From: JBDGYW01 sp964580055
GTDB lineage: Bacteria; Gemmatimonadota; Gemmatimonadetes; Gemmatimonadales; GWC2-71-9
Length of the DNA: 64,000 bases
Direction of reading: 5' to 3'
Assembly (NCBI GenBank): GCA_964580055.1
Contig: CAZOJI010000013.1
Span: forward strand, 27,074 to 91,073
The notes below the pieces were generated by a model. That model ran no database searches, was not told the origin of the DNA, and saw only the letters and a list, made by a program, of their open reading frames with translations. A program made the translations under genes and the position numbers. Shown piece by piece: positions 25,586-34,522 of the stretch (position 1 is its first letter; every line of letters starts with the position of its first letter).

Positions 25586-25918
25586 ATGCCCGGTTTCGAC
25601 GATTTTCTCACGAGGGTGCGGCGGAAGCTCACCGACCTAGCCAGGAAGAACCTTGCAGAGCATCGCGACGAAGCAGTCGCTGACGGAAAGGCGTTTCTGG
25701 AAGAAACACGACAAGATTTGGAGCGCTGGACCGGCCTGCTCGCTGAAGGCAAACTGTCTCGTGACGACTTCGAATGGTTGGTCGCCGGTAAGAAGGACCT
25801 CGCCGAGTTGGCGTTGCTGAAGCAGAAGGGCCTGGCTCAAATCAGAATTGACCGCTTCAGAAATGGGTTGATCGACATAGTCATCGATTCCGCGGTGAAC
25901 ACTTTTGTACCCGGTTGA
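25586..25918 (+). CDS. Small charged helical protein of unknown function
   Basis: A 110-residue protein rich in Lys, Arg, Asp and Glu with no signal. It is predicted almost wholly helical (FLTRVRRKLTDLARKNLAEHRDEAVADG), with a more hydrophobic C-terminus (NGLIDIVIDSAVNTFVPG). GGAGG lies upstream of the ATG. It sits between the lipoprotein and the DUF900-like hydrolase on the same strand. I do not recognise it. Confidence 0.7.
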   Translation: MPGFDDFLTRVRRKLTDLARKNLAEHRDEAVADGKAFLEETRQDLERWTGLLAEGKLSRDDFEWLVAGKKDLAELALLKQKGLAQIRIDRFRNGLIDIVIDSAVNTFVPG

Positions 25919-26058
25919 TGCTGCGGCGCAAGTGACCGCAACAAGCTGAAGTCCTCGGCATCGGTGCTCAGCGCCGTTGGGTTGAGCCTAGCGAAGCGTC
26001 CCACCTATGACGCGAGTTCGACCGGCCGGTTTCGCGTAGGAAAGTGAGGAGATTGAAG

Positions 26059-27078
26059 ATGCCGCGTCTCTATTTCGCCACCAATCGAAATCCCAATCGC
26101 GCCAAGGCCCCCGATTCGTTTGGGGAAAGGTTCAATCCTCAATCCGTCGATAGCCTCAGATTCGGCACGGCAGACATTCGGGTCACGAGCCAGGAAGTCA
26201 CGATCGATGGCATTGATGTAGCTGCCGAAAGGCTGAAGCAAGACCCGAAGAAGAGCGTTCTGGGCAGCAGAGTCGTGTTTTCGGAGCTCCGAGAGAGAAT
26301 GTGCGATGGCGTCGATACGGTGGTCTTCATTCACGGCTACAACGTCAGCTTCGAGGACGCTTTGCGCACCGGCGGTCGCCTGCTCGACGCTTTCGGCAGC
26401 CCTCGCCCCATCAACGTGGTTGTGTTCAGTTGGCCTTCAGATGGACGAATGACACCTATGCTCGCTTACAAACGGGATCGCACTGACGCTGCCGCATCGG
26501 GCCCCGCTCTGGCGCGCGGGCTCCTCAAGCTGCAGGACTTTCTGCGCGAGGTGCAGCGCGGAAACGAGTGTCGTGCGAGCGTTCATTTGATGGCACACAG
26601 CATGGGCAATTACGTGCTCCGTCACGGTGTGCAGGAAGTGCGGAGGCATGCTTCGGGAAGCCCCTCGAAGGTGTTCGAAAACATCTTCCTGATGGCCGCA
26701 GACGAGGACCACGACGCCTTCGAGCACGACCACAAGCTGGCCCCGCTTCCCGGGCTCGGCAGCGCAGTGAACCTCTACTTCAATCGAGGTGACACCGCCC
26801 TGGTGATATCCGACCTCACCAAATTCAACCCTACGCGGCTGGGTTCAGAGGGCCCCCGCCTTCCCCTCAACGTACCGGGGAACGTTACGCTGATAGATGT
26901 GTCCGAGGTGGTGCACAAGGGAGTGGAGCACGACTACTTCTGGAGCAACGAAGAAACCGTGCAGGACGTTAGAGCCGTGTTGGCAGGCGAGCCGCAGGAT
27001 TGCAGGGCGAATCGGCGTTACGTCCCGTCGCAAAACCGGTATATGTTGAGCAGTTCTCGGGCGCGTCCTTCGAGTTGA
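26059..27078 (+). CDS. Alpha/beta hydrolase of the DUF900 type
   Basis: A 339-residue protein. The nucleophile elbow is AHSMGN (GxSxG variant, about residue 185), and the oxyanion strand region is VVFIHGYNVSFEDAL. Later motifs are FLMAADEDHDAF and a catalytic-type His in EHDYFW. These match the DUF900/COG4782 esterase-like group, whose substrates are mostly unknown. ATG at 26059 is chosen for its GAGGAG. There is no signal peptide. Confidence 0.85.
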   Translation: MPRLYFATNRNPNRAKAPDSFGERFNPQSVDSLRFGTADIRVTSQEVTIDGIDVAAERLKQDPKKSVLGSRVVFSELRERMCDGVDTVVFIHGYNVSFEDALRTGGRLLDAFGSPRPINVVVFSWPSDGRMTPMLAYKRDRTDAAASGPALARGLLKLQDFLREVQRGNECRASVHLMAHSMGNYVLRHGVQEVRRHASGSPSKVFENIFLMAADEDHDAFEHDHKLAPLPGLGSAVNLYFNRGDTALVISDLTKFNPTRLGSEGPRLPLNVPGNVTLIDVSEVVHKGVEHDYFWSNEETVQDVRAVLAGEPQDCRANRRYVPSQNRYMLSSSRARPSS

Positions 27079-27085
27079 TAGGAGT

Positions 27086-27118
27086 GGGGACGGGGCGTTC
27101 CCTTGTTGCCCCGACCCC
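27086..27118. terminator. GC hairpin between convergent genes
   Basis: GGGGACGGGGC and GCCCCGACCCC pair over 11 positions with one mismatch and an 11-base loop. It lies between the stops of the hydrolase and the diguanylate cyclase. No T-run. Confidence 0.5.
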
Positions 27119-27128
27119 GGCTACGTGA

Positions 27129-28307
27129 TCAGAGTGCCGTCGCGGGATTCTCGTCACCAACGAGTACCTGCTGGGGCCCGATCACGTTATTGCGGCCGGC
27201 GTTCTTGGCTTGATACAACCGCATGTCCGCCCGATCTATCACCGTGCGGATGTCCTTGCCGTCGGTGGGCAGTTCGGCCACGCCGATACTCACGGTCACC
27301 GTGGTTTGTTCGGCGGCCACCCTCAGCCGTTCGGCGGTCTGAACCGCAAACTCGGCTGGCGTTTCCGGCAACAGGACGATGAACTCCTCTCCGCCGTACC
27401 TGGCCAACAGATCGCTTCTGCGCACTGACTTCTGAAAGATCTGAGCCAGGACGCGGAGCACCTCATCTCCCAGCAAGTGACCGAAGTCGTCGTTGAACTT
27501 CTTGAAGTGATCGATGTCGATCATTGCAATCGACAACAATCGGCCTGTGCGAACGGTGCGTGCAACTTCTGCTTGCATGCGCTCGTCGAAGAAGCCGCGA
27601 TTGATGAGGCCGGTCAGAGGATCTTTGGCAGCGAGCCAGCGGAGTCGTTGTTTGCGCAGAGCTACATCGGTGCTCAACACAACCGAGAATACCAGGAACG
27701 CAAGACGGGTGTAGTGCGCTCCAAGACTGAACTCCCCGTATGGACGAGAGAGAAACGGCGTCAAATCTGCGGCCCAGTTCACATTTGCGTAGGCCACGAT
27801 CAAGGCATACTGGAGCACTCCGAGTAGGCCGCCAAGTACGCATATTCGGGCATCATAACGGAGGGCCATCGCGCTTATTGCGATGAAGTACGCCGGATAG
27901 ATGGTATGGCTGTTCGCGGCGATGTCGGGTCGGTCCAGAGCCAGGTAGACGATCAAGGCCGCGCTGACGAACGTGACATCCATTATGCTCGTCAGAAAAC
28001 CGAACCAAGGCCGATAGAATGACCGTATGGTGAGCACGAGAACCGTGATTGCCAGAACGAGGGCAACCAATCCTGACACGAGCGCAACATTCATCAGCTC
28101 AACGCTCGGCGTCCGCACATACTGCGAAATTGGGAACACCAACAGGATCGCGATCACGAGCAGGCGGAGGTATGCGACGGTGAGTTCACCGCTGCCACCT
28201 TCATACAGCAGCAACGGATCGGGCGTTTGCCAGAAATCGCGCCACTGCTTGACCAGAGGTCGGAAACCCCTCAAAAAGGGGAGCCATGCCTTGCGTGTTG
28301 TGTTCAT
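27129..28307 (-). CDS. Membrane-bound diguanylate cyclase (GGDEF domain)
   Basis: A 392-residue protein. The N-terminal half has about six transmembrane helices (LRLLVIAILLVFPI to YTRLAFLVFSVVL). The C-terminal GGDEF domain carries the active-site signature GGEEF, the substrate motif DIDHFKKFNDDFGH, and an RxxD inhibitory site (RRSD) five residues before GGEEF. It should make cyclic-di-GMP with product inhibition. It is transcribed alone, between convergent hydrolase and symporter genes. Confidence 0.93.
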   Translation of the reverse strand: MNTTRKAWLPFLRGFRPLVKQWRDFWQTPDPLLLYEGGSGELTVAYLRLLVIAILLVFPISQYVRTPSVELMNVALVSGLVALVLAITVLVLTIRSFYRPWFGFLTSIMDVTFVSAALIVYLALDRPDIAANSHTIYPAYFIAISAMALRYDARICVLGGLLGVLQYALIVAYANVNWAADLTPFLSRPYGEFSLGAHYTRLAFLVFSVVLSTDVALRKQRLRWLAAKDPLTGLINRGFFDERMQAEVARTVRTGRLLSIAMIDIDHFKKFNDDFGHLLGDEVLRVLAQIFQKSVRRSDLLARYGGEEFIVLLPETPAEFAVQTAERLRVAAEQTTVTVSIGVAELPTDGKDIRTVIDRADMRLYQAKNAGRNNVIGPQQVLVGDENPATAL

Positions 28308-28409
28308 TGACTATTCTGGTTTGGCGGAACCACGGTCGATGCCGCAACGATTGAAGCTACACGGCTGCAGCCACCGGAAAAAGTGGAACCGATGACAGAC
28401 CGGGATTGC

Positions 28410-29921
28410 TCAGTCGGAACGCTGCTTGTCTCTCGACATGATGCGGAACATCTGGTCCGCACCTTCCGGCGGCTTCGTCGCCATGCTCACGATCACCGTG
28501 ACGAGCAGGCTCGCCGCGAAAGCGGGTATCAATTCGTACAGGCGCGGACCCAGCATGGGAGAGCGTTCCCAAACGATCGTCACCACCGTTCCGGTTATCA
28601 GTCCGGCAATCACTCCGGCTCTGGTCGTGCGTTTCCAGAACAGCGCCAGCACCGATGTGGGGCCGATCGCGGCCCCCAATCCGGCCCAGGCGAAGAGCAC
28701 GAGCCAGAAGACGAGTTGTTCTGCAATTACGCCGAAGATCAACGCCGCTATGACCAACCCCACCACTACGAAACGGCTGTATAACACCAATCGGCGTTGC
28801 GGTATTACCTCGTCTCGGCGCAGGATCTTCTCGTAGAAGTCGCGCACCACGCTGGATGCCGCGACGAGTAACTGTGAGTCGGCGGTCGATATGATCGCCG
28901 CAAAGATGGAAGCCACCACGACACCAAAGAAGATCGGGTGAAGGTGCTGCGAAGCAAGCAACGGATATAGCTGCTCCGTGTCTGCATCGGGCAGCATTGT
29001 GGCTTCAGGGAAATACACCCGGCCCGCGAGACCAATGAAAAGCGCGCCCCATGCCATAACCACGTTCCAGATAGTGCCGACAACGGCGGTCGTGCGCAGC
29101 TGCCGGGGGTCGGCAATGGACATGTAGCGCACGATTATGTGAGGGTTGCCGGGCGATCCTAGACCTATTCCCACGAAACCGATGATGACGCCGGCCGAAA
29201 GGGCAACGGGGTCTACGAGAGTCGGATCGAGCGTACGAAGCTCGGAAACCACGGCTGCCAGCCCGCCCTGATCGGCGATCGCGATGGCCGGTACCACGAC
29301 GAGTGCAACGATCATTATGCAGGCCTGAAGGGTGTCGCTGAGGCTCACCGCCAGAAACCCCCCGAGAGTCGTGTAGGCGAGCACAATGAGTGCGGTCAGT
29401 AATACGCCGGTGGTTGCGCTCATGCCGAAGCTGGCGGCGAAGGCCTTACCGCCACCGACGAACTGAGACGATACATAACCGACCATGAAAATCAGGATCA
29501 CGACGATGAGAACCGAGCGCAGCACGCCGCTGCGGTCGCCGAACCGAGCCGCGAAGAAGTCCGGCAGTGTCACGCAATCGTGTATCTCCGCGAAACGCCG
29601 CAGGCGTCTGGCGTAGAAAAGGAACAGAAATACTTCGGTCGTGATAAACCCCGTCACCGCCCAGACCGCCGTCGCTCCCATGGAGTAAGCCATACCCGTC
29701 ACGCCAAGGAGCAGCCAGGCGCTGCGACCCGACACTACAGCCGAGAGCGCAACCACGAAGAGATTCATTTTGCGGCCGCCCACGAAGAACTCGCTCACGC
29801 CGCTGGAAGAGAACTTCCTGGCATAAAGCCCGATGCCGACGATTATGCCCAGGTAGCCGAGGAATGCTGCGATAGCGTAGGGGTCGGCGGCAATCTGTAC
29901 GACAGCGGTTCCTTCTTGCAT
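28410..29921 (-). CDS. Sodium:solute symporter family transporter
   Basis: A 503-residue SSS-family protein with about 13 transmembrane helices. Family motifs include SEFFVGGRKMNLFVVALSAV, SGRSAWLLLG, IGFVGIGLGSPGNPHIIVRY (PutP-like) and ISTADSQLLVAAS, which holds the Na+ site Ser/Thr. Substrate is uncertain; proline is possible. Its ATG overlaps by one base the stop of a 39-residue membrane protein gene, so the two are translationally coupled. Confidence 0.9.
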   Translation of the reverse strand: MQEGTAVVQIAADPYAIAAFLGYLGIIVGIGLYARKFSSSGVSEFFVGGRKMNLFVVALSAVVSGRSAWLLLGVTGMAYSMGATAVWAVTGFITTEVFLFLFYARRLRRFAEIHDCVTLPDFFAARFGDRSGVLRSVLIVVILIFMVGYVSSQFVGGGKAFAASFGMSATTGVLLTALIVLAYTTLGGFLAVSLSDTLQACIMIVALVVVPAIAIADQGGLAAVVSELRTLDPTLVDPVALSAGVIIGFVGIGLGSPGNPHIIVRYMSIADPRQLRTTAVVGTIWNVVMAWGALFIGLAGRVYFPEATMLPDADTEQLYPLLASQHLHPIFFGVVVASIFAAIISTADSQLLVAASSVVRDFYEKILRRDEVIPQRRLVLYSRFVVVGLVIAALIFGVIAEQLVFWLVLFAWAGLGAAIGPTSVLALFWKRTTRAGVIAGLITGTVVTIVWERSPMLGPRLYELIPAFAASLLVTVIVSMATKPPEGADQMFRIMSRDKQRSD

Positions 29922-30040
29922 CAGCGATCTTCCTCCTCAATGCGGAGGTCGGCCCTGCGGCTCAGCTCGGCGAGCACGATCGCGGTGCAGATCAGGGCTG
30001 CTGGGAGTACGAACATGGCGAGTATGAATGGGATCGGCAT
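29921..30040 (-). CDS. 39-residue single-helix membrane protein upstream of the symporter
   Basis: A small gene: ATG at 30040, GGAGG about 11 bases upstream, stop TGA sharing its A with the symporter start (TGATG). The N-terminus PIPFILAMFVLPAALICTA forms one membrane helix. The tail is charged (ELSRRADLRIEEEDR). Position, coupling and shape suggest an accessory subunit of the symporter, comparable in layout (not shown homologous) to YhdT-PanF or YjcH-ActP. Confidence 0.72.
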   Translation of the reverse strand: MPIPFILAMFVLPAALICTAIVLAELSRRADLRIEEEDR

Positions 30041-30471
30041 CGAACAGCGGGCCTCCGGGTCAGCGGGTATCTGTCCTAGAGCATCGGTTCAGGTGGGAAG
30101 GAATGTGGTGAGGAGGTCGGGGGGAGGGAAGGGCGGGGATGACTGGTGGTCGACTGGGATGCGCAGACAATTGACCGCAGGTTGACCGGGTGTATGAGCG
30201 TTTGTTGGCCCTGCTCTGTGGCTGTTCGCTCTGCTCGTGCCGAGCGCTCGATGCCTGCGGGTATTGCGCAGGCTATTCGAGGAGTCAGTGCGGAGAGTTG
30301 AGCGTCTACAAGGATCCACCAGGGGAGTACTGTATCCTCATGCCAGCCTATATCCGTAAGTCTATTGAAGACAATTACTTAAAAAAGACCAAAGCGCGTC
30401 GCGCAAGCCACCACTGGCGGAGTGCCGAATCTGGGTGCACATTAGATGGCCATTCCACTCGGGCTAACGTC
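30041..30471. other. Gap upstream of kinase stub
   Basis: 431 bases in which I find no supported gene or RNA. It becomes AT-richer to the right (about 30350-30390), consistent with the edge of an accessory region. Confidence 0.4.
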
Positions 30472-30735
30472 ATGGACGACGTACTGAAGCGCCTAGGGGA
30501 AGCACTCGCCGGAAGGTGTACGATCGAACGAGAGATCGGTCGTGGGGGCATGTCAGTGGTACTTCCCATAAGACCTTTCAATGGTTTGCATGTTCTCCAT
30601 GAAAGAAAGGTCAACCGAAAGCTCCCGCAGCGTCGCGAGATGCGTTGCACCCAAAGCGTTGGGATCCTGAGACAACCCCGCAAATCAGGCCACAGTCAAG
30701 AAATCAGAATCACTTCAACTATGAGCGTAGAATGA
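30472..30735 (+). pseudogene. Ser/Thr kinase N-terminal stub
   Basis: The frame from ATG 30472 begins DDVLKRLGEALAGRCTIERE and GRGGMSVVL, the N-terminus and glycine-rich loop of a PknB-type kinase. Homology ends abruptly at about 30563, where the expected VYLA is out of frame; the remaining 57 codons match nothing. The catalytic core is missing. A kinase C-lobe stub lies 6 kb away on the opposite strand. Confidence 0.7.
30553..30684 (-). pseudogene. C-terminal fragment of an unidentified gene
   Basis: The minus strand is open for 43 codons from after a TGA at 30687 to a TGA at 30555-30553. The product looks protein-like (LGATHLATLRELSVDLSF, then MENMQTIERSYGKYH) but has no upstream start. 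It abuts the kinase stub at about 30563, as if two broken genes were joined there. Family not recognised. Confidence 0.3.
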
Positions 30736-30833
30736 GGCGGGCATGGGTATTCCCGCCTTCGCATGAAGGGGTGGTTCGTCGCAGACTGAAGAGATAGACA
30801 GTTCGGTTCATTCCCTTCTGGGGAAGGGGAATG
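30735..30833. other. Two hairpins upstream of the hypothetical gene
   Basis: Hairpin 1: AGGCGGG (30735-30741) with CCCGCCT (30752-30758). Hairpin 2: CATTCCCTTC (30809-30818) with GAAGGGGAATG (30823-30833, one bulged G). Neither is followed by a T-run. They lie in the presumed leader of the gene at 30915. Confidence 0.4.
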
Positions 30834-30914
30834 GTGCGTTTCTTGGGCACTCCTCGACGACACCGTGTTTGCCGATCGGATGTCGTCAATCAACCAGAAT
30901 GACTGGAGGTAAGG

Positions 30915-31763
30915 ATGTCGCAGATCAAACCAACCGAGTTGACGGCAACTCTTCTCCGCCGCATAGCGCATGCAGTTGATGGCTTTCGGAGCGGCCATCT
31001 AGTTTATGTTGTTGTGGACACCAGACGACCATACAGGGTCAAGAAGATCTTGAGGAAGAAGTCTAGTGATACGGTCGCTCAAGTCGAAAAACGACTCAAC
31101 GCACTGTGCAGGAAGTCGGGCAGGGGGTACAGGTGGGCTGGGCCGTACCAAACTTGGCTCGGAACAGACGATCCATGGACAATCGAGTGCCACGAGTTCG
31201 ATAGCGACCCCTGCTGGGAAGCTACAGTGACGGGGGCCACCATCAACCCTCCATCGTCCCCCTTGCCCAAGCCAACTGACGTTCAGGAGCTGGTCGTCGA
31301 GTGGAAGACGAGGTCGGGCGCAGGCGGTGGCAGAAGGGTATTTCGGTGGGAGGAGCTTTGCGACCGGAACGTCATCGATCCGGAACACGATGACTACGAT
31401 CCTGAGTTGGTCCCACACATGGTCGACGCGCTCTTCTTCACTCAAGCGGCCTCCGACAAATTCCTCATTCCGTACATTGCGCGCGTTCACGGCGTCAGAG
31501 CAGCATTTGAGCACCGATCCCGCATGCAGCACGCCGTTGAAGAAGCGTTCGAGACGCGGGAACGAGACAAGAGAGAAGCAAGAGGTCGCGGGAAAAACGC
31601 AAAAGGTATCGAGATTCGGCCCGAGTTGAAGAAGGTCAACAAGCTGGACAGGGAACGCGGCAGAGCTGTTATGGTCGACCGTTACGGGAACATCATCGAC
31701 CAGGACGACCTCGATGATTGGGATATACGCGAACCGTCGGATAGCGCCAAATCAGCCCAATAG
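30915..31763 (+). CDS. Hypothetical protein in accessory region
   Basis: A 282-residue soluble protein I do not recognise. It has a helical start (LTATLLRRIAHAVDGF), a central beta-rich part (DPWTIECHEF, VQELVVEWKTR), a helical segment (DALFFTQAASDKFLIPYIARVHG), a long charged helix (HAVEEAFETRERDKREARGRG) and an acidic tail (IIDQDDLDDWDIREP). A strong TGGAGGTAAGG Shine-Dalgarno sequence makes it a real gene. No signal or membrane segment. It is convergent with the kinase-TPR gene. Confidence 0.75.
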   Translation: MSQIKPTELTATLLRRIAHAVDGFRSGHLVYVVVDTRRPYRVKKILRKKSSDTVAQVEKRLNALCRKSGRGYRWAGPYQTWLGTDDPWTIECHEFDSDPCWEATVTGATINPPSSPLPKPTDVQELVVEWKTRSGAGGGRRVFRWEELCDRNVIDPEHDDYDPELVPHMVDALFFTQAASDKFLIPYIARVHGVRAAFEHRSRMQHAVEEAFETRERDKREARGRGKNAKGIEIRPELKKVNKLDRERGRAVMVDRYGNIIDQDDLDDWDIREPSDSAKSAQ

Positions 31764-31877
31764 CAAAACCCATGGTTCCGAGCCAAAGAATGGCACTAAC
31801 TGCGAATGTGGGGCTTGTTTGGCGTCTTTATATTCAATCTGAATTGGTGCGTTGTTGATGAATGTCATCCGTGTTAC

Positions 31878-34337
31878 TCAACGAATGTAGGTGATGGCCA
31901 AGAACTCGGGATGCTCGTTCAGTGACCGAAACCACGGGTGCTCCTTTACACGTTGGCGTTCCTGTGGCTTTGCCTGAAGGTATTCAGCGAGCAGTTGAAT
32001 CGCCCGCGTTGTGTCGCCTAGCAGCAGCTCAAAGTGAGCCTTCTGAGCCCGCCATGCATCGGGGGGGGCGGGTGCTGCGGAATCTGCCTCGGCAGACCGA
32101 ATGATGGCCCGGGCCGAGTCGGCAAGACCGGCCCGGGCAGCAATCGTCGCAATCAACATCCGGAAGTAGAACCAGCGCTTTCGCAATTCGCCAAGTTCCG
32201 GACGCTGCTCCATTGTTCTGAGAATCGCCCAAGCCGCACCGACATCATCCGGGCTGTCTCCAGTCCTACCGAGGATATCCAACCTGCACCCCATGAAGAG
32301 TGGGTTCGCGGGGTAGTGTATGAGACCGAATTGGCAGTGTCTGGTCGCCTCTTCGACTTCACCTGCGCGCAAGGCGTCGAACATCATACGGTTTCGAGCT
32401 TTCTGTACCTCATCGTGCCAAGTGTCGTGTTCGAGTGCTTCCCGCGTGGCATTTGCTGCGGCATCGAATCTACCCAGATCCTGGTACGCTGGACTCAAGG
32501 CCACCCACGCCCCGGCGAGCGACGGGTCCAAATCCAGCGCTGCCGTGAGATCCGCGATAACCTCTTCCAACACCGTAATAGGTAGTTCGGCATTGGTCCA
32601 ATCCCATATTCTGTGCCTCAATCGACCGCGCAGCTCTAGAACACGAGCGCGGTCGCGAGAGGCGTCAGGAAGGGAAGCGGCGTGGACCAAACCCTCATCC
32701 AGCCAAGCAAGTACAGTTGAGGTATCGACGTCAGCTGCCCCTCCTACTTCAGCAACGCGCACTCTGTCGTATGCAACCCAACCTTGCTGAAGCGCAGGTT
32801 CGTTCCAATCTCGGTCAGCGTCGGTAGCCCGCACCAGCAATGACTCTGCCCTTGTCAAGAGGTCGAACGCGAGCCTCGTGCTGTCTCGCCAATCCGCTTG
32901 GCGGCGTGCATCTCGACGGAGAATCTGTGCCCTATGGACCGCCTCCCACGCTTCACTATTTGTTTCTTGGGCCCAGTGGCTAAGCCGCACTTGAACGCCG
33001 AGCAACTGTCGTAGCTCACCTGACAGGCGAACCGCTGTGCGTTCCGATAGCAGTCGTTCGGAGCCGCGAGGTAGTGAGTCCCTCAAAACGTCGCCCATTA
33101 TCCGTGATGTCTCGGTTTCAACTAACGCCACGTCGACAAACACCCTGGAATCGCGGTACCTGACCTGACCGTCAACCAGCGTTCCCACCCGCAGGACTCG
33201 TGCGGCTTCAGAGAGTCCATAGTTGCGCGGGAAGGCGGCGAAGGCGTCGGCCGACCTGACACCGAGACCCTGGCCCATGCTGAGTGCCACCGTCAATTCG
33301 CGTGCAAGTGCACGAGCGAACCATGCGTTGCCTTCAACTGGGTCCTCTTCGGTGATTCGCACCGCCAGCTCATTTAGAGGAAACCAGGTAGACCCGTGCC
33401 GACTCCCCCACCTGGCCCAACCCTCCGTCGTGCCGTACGCCAGGGCCGCCGCCATGACCAGGGCGATTGCAGCTTTGAGCAACAGAGGTGTACCTTTTCT
33501 CCTACTCGCCGCAATCAACTCATCCGCCAATCTGTTTGCGCTCCGTTGGCGATCTGCGGGCACTTTGGCAAGAGACCGCAATACAACACTTTCTAATCTC
33601 TTGGTTATGGTCGGCCTCACCACGCGCATGGATCTCGGAGCTTCCGAGATTATCCTCGCGATTAGGGAGCTGGTATCCCTGCCAGTGAAAGGCGTTTCAC
33701 CAAGTAGCATCTCGTAGACGAGGCAGCCTAGTCCGTAAACATCGGATCGCGCGTCACCGCGGGACTCGCCCGTGCAGCGTTCCGGACTCATATACGGAAT
33801 CGTGCCCAGCACTACATCGAATTCGGTCGAAACATCAAACCCGGCATCATCAACGGCAGTTGCTATCCCAAAATCCGCCAGCATAGGACGGCCTTCATGG
33901 AGCAACACGTTTTCGGGTTTTATGTCTCTGTGAACGATACCGTGCGTATGAGCTGCCTCGAGTGCCGATGCCACTTCAGCCGATATTCGGAGAACCTCAT
34001 CGATTTCCAGCTGATTTGACTTGTTCAGGAGTCCTCTCAGCGATCCGCCCTCCACGTAGGGCATCACGTAATAGAGAAGACCGTCTGCTTCTCCGGAGTC
34101 GAGAATGGGCAAGATACCAGGATGGCTGAGCGTGGCGGTGATATTGACCTCTCGCAGAAAGCGCGCTGGACCCATAGCCTCAGCGACGCTTGGCTTCAAC
34201 ACCTTTACCGCGACTTTGCGAGGAAACCTACAGTCGTGCGCAAGGAACACGACAGCCATTCCGCCGCTGCCCAATTCGCACTCAATGTCGTATCGACCGT
34301 TGAGGGCGTCCTTGGCGCGATCCAGAAGCTCGTACAT
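31878..34337 (-). CDS. PknB-type Ser/Thr kinase with TPR-rich C-terminus
   Basis: An 819-residue protein. Kinase domain at residues about 16-275: Gly loop GSGGMAVVF, VAVKVL lysine, catalytic HRDIKPENV, DFG in LADFGIA, and YMSPERC. One transmembrane helix at about 290-308 (AAIALVMAAALAYGT). The rest is a periplasmic region with a FlgO/TolB-N-like part (ALARELTVALSMGQG, LRVGTLVDGQVRYRDSRVFVDVAL) and TPR helices (ALDLDPSLAGAWVALSPAYQDLGRFDAAAN). The architecture is typical of Acidobacteriota/Gemmatimonadota kinases. All key catalytic residues are present. Confidence 0.93.
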   Translation of the reverse strand: MYELLDRAKDALNGRYDIECELGSGGMAVVFLAHDCRFPRKVAVKVLKPSVAEAMGPARFLREVNITATLSHPGILPILDSGEADGLLYYVMPYVEGGSLRGLLNKSNQLEIDEVLRISAEVASALEAAHTHGIVHRDIKPENVLLHEGRPMLADFGIATAVDDAGFDVSTEFDVVLGTIPYMSPERCTGESRGDARSDVYGLGCLVYEMLLGETPFTGRDTSSLIARIISEAPRSMRVVRPTITKRLESVVLRSLAKVPADRQRSANRLADELIAASRRKGTPLLLKAAIALVMAAALAYGTTEGWARWGSRHGSTWFPLNELAVRITEEDPVEGNAWFARALARELTVALSMGQGLGVRSADAFAAFPRNYGLSEAARVLRVGTLVDGQVRYRDSRVFVDVALVETETSRIMGDVLRDSLPRGSERLLSERTAVRLSGELRQLLGVQVRLSHWAQETNSEAWEAVHRAQILRRDARRQADWRDSTRLAFDLLTRAESLLVRATDADRDWNEPALQQGWVAYDRVRVAEVGGAADVDTSTVLAWLDEGLVHAASLPDASRDRARVLELRGRLRHRIWDWTNAELPITVLEEVIADLTAALDLDPSLAGAWVALSPAYQDLGRFDAAANATREALEHDTWHDEVQKARNRMMFDALRAGEVEEATRHCQFGLIHYPANPLFMGCRLDILGRTGDSPDDVGAAWAILRTMEQRPELGELRKRWFYFRMLIATIAARAGLADSARAIIRSAEADSAAPAPPDAWRAQKAHFELLLGDTTRAIQLLAEYLQAKPQERQRVKEHPWFRSLNEHPEFLAITYIR

Positions 34338-34343
34338 TAAAAC

Positions 34344-34478
34344 CTAAGATGCGGGCAGGTTCGTCCGGGCACCAGTAGAATGCGTTCGCATTCTGTCGAG
34401 GAGGATCTGGGTGAAAAGGAATCCCAATCCAAGCGACACGGTCCTCACGGCACGGTAAACGGCGCCGTCGTAACCCAC
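34344..34478 (-). CDS. Possible 44-residue membrane peptide or gene remnant
   Basis: The minus strand reads, from GTG 34478, GYDGAVYRAVRTVSLGLG then FLFTQILLDRMRTHSTGART to a TAG at 34344. The hydrophobic centre could span a membrane. No Shine-Dalgarno sequence is visible, and the frame is open only to a TGA about 11 codons upstream. It sits between the membrane protein gene and the kinase gene. It may equally be a remnant. Confidence 0.25.
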   Translation of the reverse strand: MGYDGAVYRAVRTVSLGLGFLFTQILLDRMRTHSTGARTNLPAS

Positions 34479-34522
34479 GTTCGATAGGGCGCGCCACGGT
34501 GTTGTTCAAACACGTGCATTAT

